DNA of 24,323 nucleotides from a virus. The translations under genes were made by a program, and so were the position numbers. The DNA is taken from positions 1 to 24,323 of the IMG/VR virus record IMGVR_UViG_3300035187_002882; one strand, given 5' to 3'. Shown here piece after piece: positions 20,894 to 24,323 of this stretch (its first letter is position 1; each line of letters starts with the position of its first letter). The notes under the pieces were generated by a model. That model saw only the letters and a program-made list of their open reading frames with translations, did not search any database and was not told the origin of the DNA.

Positions 20894-23104
20894 TCAAGAC
20901 ACAAGAGAGGCAAAGGAAGACAGCAGCTTTTTATTCGTAGTCTTAGCCTTGAGCATCTTACGAAATGAAGTCTTAATATCATTAAGAGATGCATTAGTGT
21001 CTATGGAAAATGCAGCATTTTCCGAAAGATTACTAGATGAAATCACATAGAGAGAATCATATTTTGATTGTTTGATTTCGTATGATCCATCTTTCTTCCA
21101 AATTTTAGATACACCTTCGACTTCAGAATTATTACCATAGGTTGTAATATTCATAATGTCTTTATAGAGCCTGGTAAATTCTGAAGTTTTAGCAACCCTG
21201 AATCCGATGATATTTACATAAGGAAAACGATCCTTAAGATTTTCCAAAAGAATAGAAGTTACAGAACTATTATATTCATAGGCGAATGAACGATATACAT
21301 TTCCCGTTTTGCGATCACGGAGAATACAATCATTACCAACAGAATTAGTTCCAAACTTATCTTTATCAGAATACTTACAATGGTAAGTCATGTTGTAAGC
21401 AATACCATTAGACTCACCATCGGTAAGTGTAATCAGATTGACCTTTTGAACTTTGTTCTTTTGTTGGAATTTAGGAATGATTTCACTCATTGCAAGAATG
21501 GATTCATTCAATGGGGTTCCACTGAGATCCAAGCCAGAAGGAATAGTATAACGAATATTATACCGAATGTCTGGGCTCATATCATACATGCTCACAATTC
21601 TCCAAACATTTTTGGCTTGACTATCAAAGTCTTTATTGTTTGCAGTTGAAGAGAGGAGATTAATGAGATGGAAATATTCTGGAATGTGGAAAGTATTTAC
21701 CACTTTCTCAGAACTTTGCATCATCAACTTTCCTACAAGCCTAGGATTCCAATCATAAGTAAATGCATAAACATCAAAGGGAATTTGAACTTTCTTACAG
21801 AACCAGCAAAGATTTAGAAGTTGCTTAAATGTATCGAAGATTGTTCCAGACATAGATCCAGACCAATCAAGGAGAAATAGCAATCCGTGATTTTTGCCAT
21901 CAGGAACAACTGTTACTTTTTTAAAGAGATCCTCATTGTATTTGTAAGTGTGAAGCTTAGACGTATCAAGAACACCAGTTCTAGAAACTGAAGATCGTTG
22001 ATATGCATCAGCAGACTTTTTACATTCAAACTCTTTAACCAGATAGTTGACTTCTTTTTGAGACTGTTTTTTGTATGCCTCAAAACTTTTATCGACTTCA
22101 CCAAAAGTATTGTTGGTGATAGCATTCTCTTTATTAAACTTTTCTTGAGCATTAAACTGCTCTGAAATGTAAGAATGAATTTCCTTATTATCAACAACAA
22201 TATTATCAATGAGCAATTTAGGATGCTCAATGTAAACTGTTCTAGATGAATAAAGATTGCTTTTATTTAGTTTTTGAGCTTCTTGATCAAAAGACCTTTG
22301 AGTGACAGATACATCTTCATCAGCTTTATCTCCCCCAAGATCTCCATCTGGAGAAAGATCTTGATCTTGGTTTTGGGATTCTTGATCGCCTTTAGAATTA
22401 CCAGTAGTTTCAGTATTAGAACCAGAGGTATTTTCTTGTTCAGATGCATCATCTTGGGATTCTCCCTGTTCAACATCAGAGGCAGTTCCACTACCTTGAC
22501 GATTGGTATTTACACTCTCACTAGAAAGTTCTGAGGGAGTTTCAAGTTGATCTTTTTGTTTTTCTTTAACATATTCATAAATCTTCTTACAAGCTTCCAA
22601 CACTTCGCTGAAAGTTTCAGTATTCAGAACAAGATCAACAAATACTTTTTCATCTTCAGAAAAAGGAATGCAAGAGTATGCACCCACTTTAAAATGAAGA
22701 TTAATTCTATCAATCAGGCTAAGTTTGGCTACGTCAGTTTCTTTGATGCCAAAGAAGTCATCCTGATCAAGTTCATTGTATCCACGATAAAAAGTCTTAG
22801 ATAGACCAGGATACCTACGTTTCATCAAACGCTCTACGCGAGCATCTTCCACGACGTTAACATAATCTCTGGGAACATCAGCAATAGAACTCCAATCTTC
22901 ATTAGGAGTATACAGAGCATGACCAACTTCGTGACCAACCAGAAGGTCATAAACAGTAGAAGATGCACGTTCCCAAAGAGGAAGAGTGAGAACCCTAGTG
23001 TCTACATTGAAACACGCAGTTTCTACTTTCTTGTGTTCAATTACAAGATTTTCGGTAGCGAGAAGCTTAGCAAGCTGACCTTTGACCTCGTGATTAATAG
23101 ACAT
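20894..23104 (-). CDS. CobT-like protein: HEXXH metallopeptidase-like domain plus VWA domain (736 aa)
   Basis: The N-terminal domain has a zinc-peptidase motif HEVGHALYTP (H58-H62) followed by NVVEDARVERLMKRRYPG (83-100), whose Glu/Asp may be the third ligand. Residues about 185-265 are an acidic, Gln/Ser-rich low-complexity linker, as in CobT. The C-terminal domain is a von Willebrand A domain with a complete MIDAS: DWSGS (D413, S415, S417), a Thr at about 530 (LSGTPLNES), and TDGES (D562). Such proteins pair with MoxR/CobS AAA+ ATPases, here the next gene. The pair may act as a remodelling or maturation machine. It is closed by a strong terminator, and its ribosome-binding site lies in a hairpin arm (23108-23153). 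Confidence 0.85.
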   Translation of the reverse strand: MSINHEVKGQLAKLLATENLVIEHKKVETACFNVDTRVLTLPLWERASSTVYDLLVGHEVGHALYTPNEDWSSIADVPRDYVNVVEDARVERLMKRRYPGLSKTFYRGYNELDQDDFFGIKETDVAKLSLIDRINLHFKVGAYSCIPFSEDEKVFVDLVLNTETFSEVLEACKKIYEYVKEKQKDQLETPSELSSESVNTNRQGSGTASDVEQGESQDDASEQENTSGSNTETTGNSKGDQESQNQDQDLSPDGDLGGDKADEDVSVTQRSFDQEAQKLNKSNLYSSRTVYIEHPKLLIDNIVVDNKEIHSYISEQFNAQEKFNKENAITNNTFGEVDKSFEAYKKQSQKEVNYLVKEFECKKSADAYQRSSVSRTGVLDTSKLHTYKYNEDLFKKVTVVPDGKNHGLLFLLDWSGSMSGTIFDTFKQLLNLCWFCKKVQIPFDVYAFTYDWNPRLVGKLMMQSSEKVVNTFHIPEYFHLINLLSSTANNKDFDSQAKNVWRIVSMYDMSPDIRYNIRYTIPSGLDLSGTPLNESILAMSEIIPKFQQKNKVQKVNLITLTDGESNGIAYNMTYHCKYSDKDKFGTNSVGNDCILRDRKTGNVYRSFAYEYNSSVTSILLENLKDRFPYVNIIGFRVAKTSEFTRLYKDIMNITTYGNNSEVEGVSKIWKKDGSYEIKQSKYDSLYVISSSNLSENAAFSIDTNASLNDIKTSFRKMLKAKTTNKKLLSSFASLVS

Positions 23105-23107
23105 GGT

Positions 23108-23153
23108 GTTCTCTCGAATACCCCTGTAGTATAGGGCATCCTATCGAGAGAAC
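23108..23153 (-). promoter_or_regulatory. Ribosome-binding-site hairpin in front of the VWA gene
   Basis: A perfect 10-bp inverted repeat (GTTCTCTCGA / TCGAGAGAAC) flanks a 26-base segment that can pair further (ATGCCC with GGGTAT-like bases). The 3' arm holds the GAGAG ribosome-binding site, with ATG 23104 just outside, so long transcripts should hide the site. It has no T-run and is not a terminator. The loop contains TATACT, a possible -10 box. Confidence 0.55.
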
Positions 23154-23674
23154 CTAGACCAGCGGACAGTTTCTGGAATGTCCATCATGAAGGATATGCT
23201 GACCCTCAGATCGTCGCTCTTATTCGGGGTGACTTCATGCTTCATATAACCATGCCAGAATACTATATCGCCATTATTCGGAACTTTAGTTGAAGTAAAT
23301 TCAACATAGGGTTTTAATCTATGAAGTGTCTCTACTGCTGGAGCTGGATTGTAAAATTTCAAAACTCCAGAATTTTCTGGAACACAAACGTAATATGTTC
23401 CAGCAACATCACATTCAGAATGATCATGAACTGATTGGTATCCATTTTTAGGATTTACATTAATCCAACATTCTTTTATAAAAAGATCTTTGTCATCACA
23501 TAGATCTAAAATATATTTTTCAAAATCTGGATACTCTTTGTGAATTTGATTTCTAGATCTAATCGTAGAATAGCCAGAATAAAATAAATTATCCTCAACC
23601 ATAATATGGTCTAGCTGTTCAATAACCCAATCATTGAATTCATTAAATATACAATTCTTATGAGATAAAATCAT
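23141..23674 (-). CDS. Putative 2OG-Fe(II) oxygenase (177 aa)
   Basis: The core fits the PF13759-like type: YQSVHDHSECDVAGTYYV (H83, H85), a GVLKFYNPAP strand, GDIVFWHGYMKHEVTP (distal H146) and DDLRVSISFMMDIP (R157). The reaction would use 2-oxoglutarate, Fe(II) and O2; the target is unknown. The ATG overlaps the gp46 stop (TAATG). The last codons double as the 5' arm of the inverted repeat that controls the VWA gene. Confidence 0.82.
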   Translation of the reverse strand: MILSHKNCIFNEFNDWVIEQLDHIMVEDNLFYSGYSTIRSRNQIHKEYPDFEKYILDLCDDKDLFIKECWINVNPKNGYQSVHDHSECDVAGTYYVCVPENSGVLKFYNPAPAVETLHRLKPYVEFTSTKVPNNGDIVFWHGYMKHEVTPNKSDDLRVSISFMMDIPETVRWSRFSR

Positions 23675-24323
23675 TACTCTTCAACCATTTTAGAAAAATC
23701 TTGAACTTTCTCAAATTTAATAGTTCTTTCAAATTTATCAATAAGAACTTCTCCCTTATGAGAGATAACAAATAAATTAGTTTCTGATCCTAAGGTTCTC
23801 AAGATCTTCATCAATTCATCTGTAGCTTGCGAATCCAGCGAGCTATCAAACACCTCGTCAAGTAATAGAAGATTTGTGTTTGTGCTATTTTTCATCTTAG
23901 CAATAGATCTCCAAGTAAATAACAATGCTAGATCAATCTTTTGCTTTTCTCCTTCTGAAAAGGAAGCATATGAGAATTCATCTCTATATCTAGATTTAAT
24001 TATTTCATTAAATTCTTCATCCAATGTAAAGTTCACATAGAAATCCATTTCTTGGAGATATGAATTAATTCTATTGTTTATAGTAGGAATATACTTACTA
24101 ATAACTTTAGATTTAATTCCACCATCTTTTAATAGATTAGCAATAACCTTAAATGAATTTAAATTTTTATTAATTTGACTAAGTTCAGATTCCCATTTGA
24201 TATGTTCTTCTTCATACTGACCAAGCTTTTGGATTTCTCTATCCAAATCTGGTTGCTCTTTCATTATTTCACTAGTGAGTTGATTCGACTCTAAAGCTAA
24301 CCTTTGCTCTTCTTTAAGAAGAG
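23674..24323 (-). CDS. 46: Recombination endonuclease subunit gp46 (SbcC/Rad50-like), 5' end outside window
   Basis: The frame is open to the right edge, so the N-terminal part with Walker A lies outside. About 215 C-terminal residues are visible: the end of the coiled coil (EEHIKWESELSQINKNLNS), the ABC signature FSEGEKQKIDLALLF, Walker B with D-loop LLLLDEVFDSSLD, and the H-loop VISHK. With gp47 it forms the Mre11/Rad50-type nuclease that resects DNA ends for UvsX-driven replication and degrades host DNA. It is placed upstream of the clamp genes as in T4, but with an oxygenase and the CobS/CobT-like pair between. Confidence 0.93.
   Translation of the reverse strand, partial: LLKEEQRLALESNQLTSEIMKEQPDLDREIQKLGQYEEEHIKWESELSQINKNLNSFKVIANLLKDGGIKSKVISKYIPTINNRINSYLQEMDFYVNFTLDEEFNEIIKSRYRDEFSYASFSEGEKQKIDLALLFTWRSIAKMKNSTNTNLLLLDEVFDSSLDSQATDELMKILRTLGSETNLFVISHKGEVLIDKFERTIKFEKVQDFSKMVEE

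Noticed and set aside
22300-22530. Serine/glutamine/glutamate-rich stretch in the VWA gene as a DNA repeat or frameshift region
   Set aside because: The frame is intact across it and acidic linkers of this kind are normal in CobT-like proteins. No tandem DNA repeat unit is evident.

Overview
This window reads as part of the genome of a T4-like myovirus. The closest fit is a marine cyanophage (cyanomyovirus), judged from the gene set and protein character: T4 replisome proteins together with a CobS-type AAA+ ATPase, an Hsp20 small heat-shock protein, a MazG-like pyrophosphohydrolase and several 2OG-Fe(II) oxygenases. The DNA is AT-rich and densely packed. All 32 genes I can support lie on the minus strand, and most are joined by ATGA, TAATG or 11-base overlaps. 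I saw no tRNA, insertion sequence, CRISPR array, integrase or photosynthesis gene. There is no gene-free stretch longer than about 300 bases. The host assignment is an inference from gene content.

In the direction of transcription (right to left), the right half is the replication and recombination block: gp46 (C-terminal part, cut by the window edge), a 2OG oxygenase, a CobT-like HEXXH/VWA protein, a CobS-like AAA+ ATPase, a DUF3310-like protein, the gp45 clamp, the gp44 loader, a 68-aa protein, a second 2OG oxygenase, gp62 and RegA. The T4 order 45-44-62-regA-43 is kept. Between regA and 43 lie a 47-aa gene, hsp20, a structured intergenic element and three small genes. DNA polymerase gp43, UvsX, a prolyl-4-hydroxylase-like 2OG oxygenase, the DnaB-like helicase gp41 and the MazG-like protein follow.

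Left of about 8.47 kb the content changes to large conserved phage proteins of mostly unknown function. These are a 449-aa protein, a protein with the motif set of ATP-dependent polynucleotide ligases, a HIGH-motif nucleotidyltransferase with an N-terminus like the T4 capsid-targeting peptide, two lysine-rich low-complexity proteins, two coupled tiny genes, an Ig-domain structural protein, two unknown proteins, and a coiled-coil membrane protein cut by the left edge. This section carries T4-type late promoter elements (ATAAATA), several of them overlapping the stop codon of the preceding gene.

The most notable non-coding feature is the recurrent pairing of a rho-independent terminator with a promoter at gene junctions. 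In one case a consensus sigma70 promoter is placed so that its own transcript would lack the terminator hairpin. A probable structured RNA follows hsp20, and a hairpin covers the ribosome-binding site of the VWA gene in a way that recalls T4 gene e.
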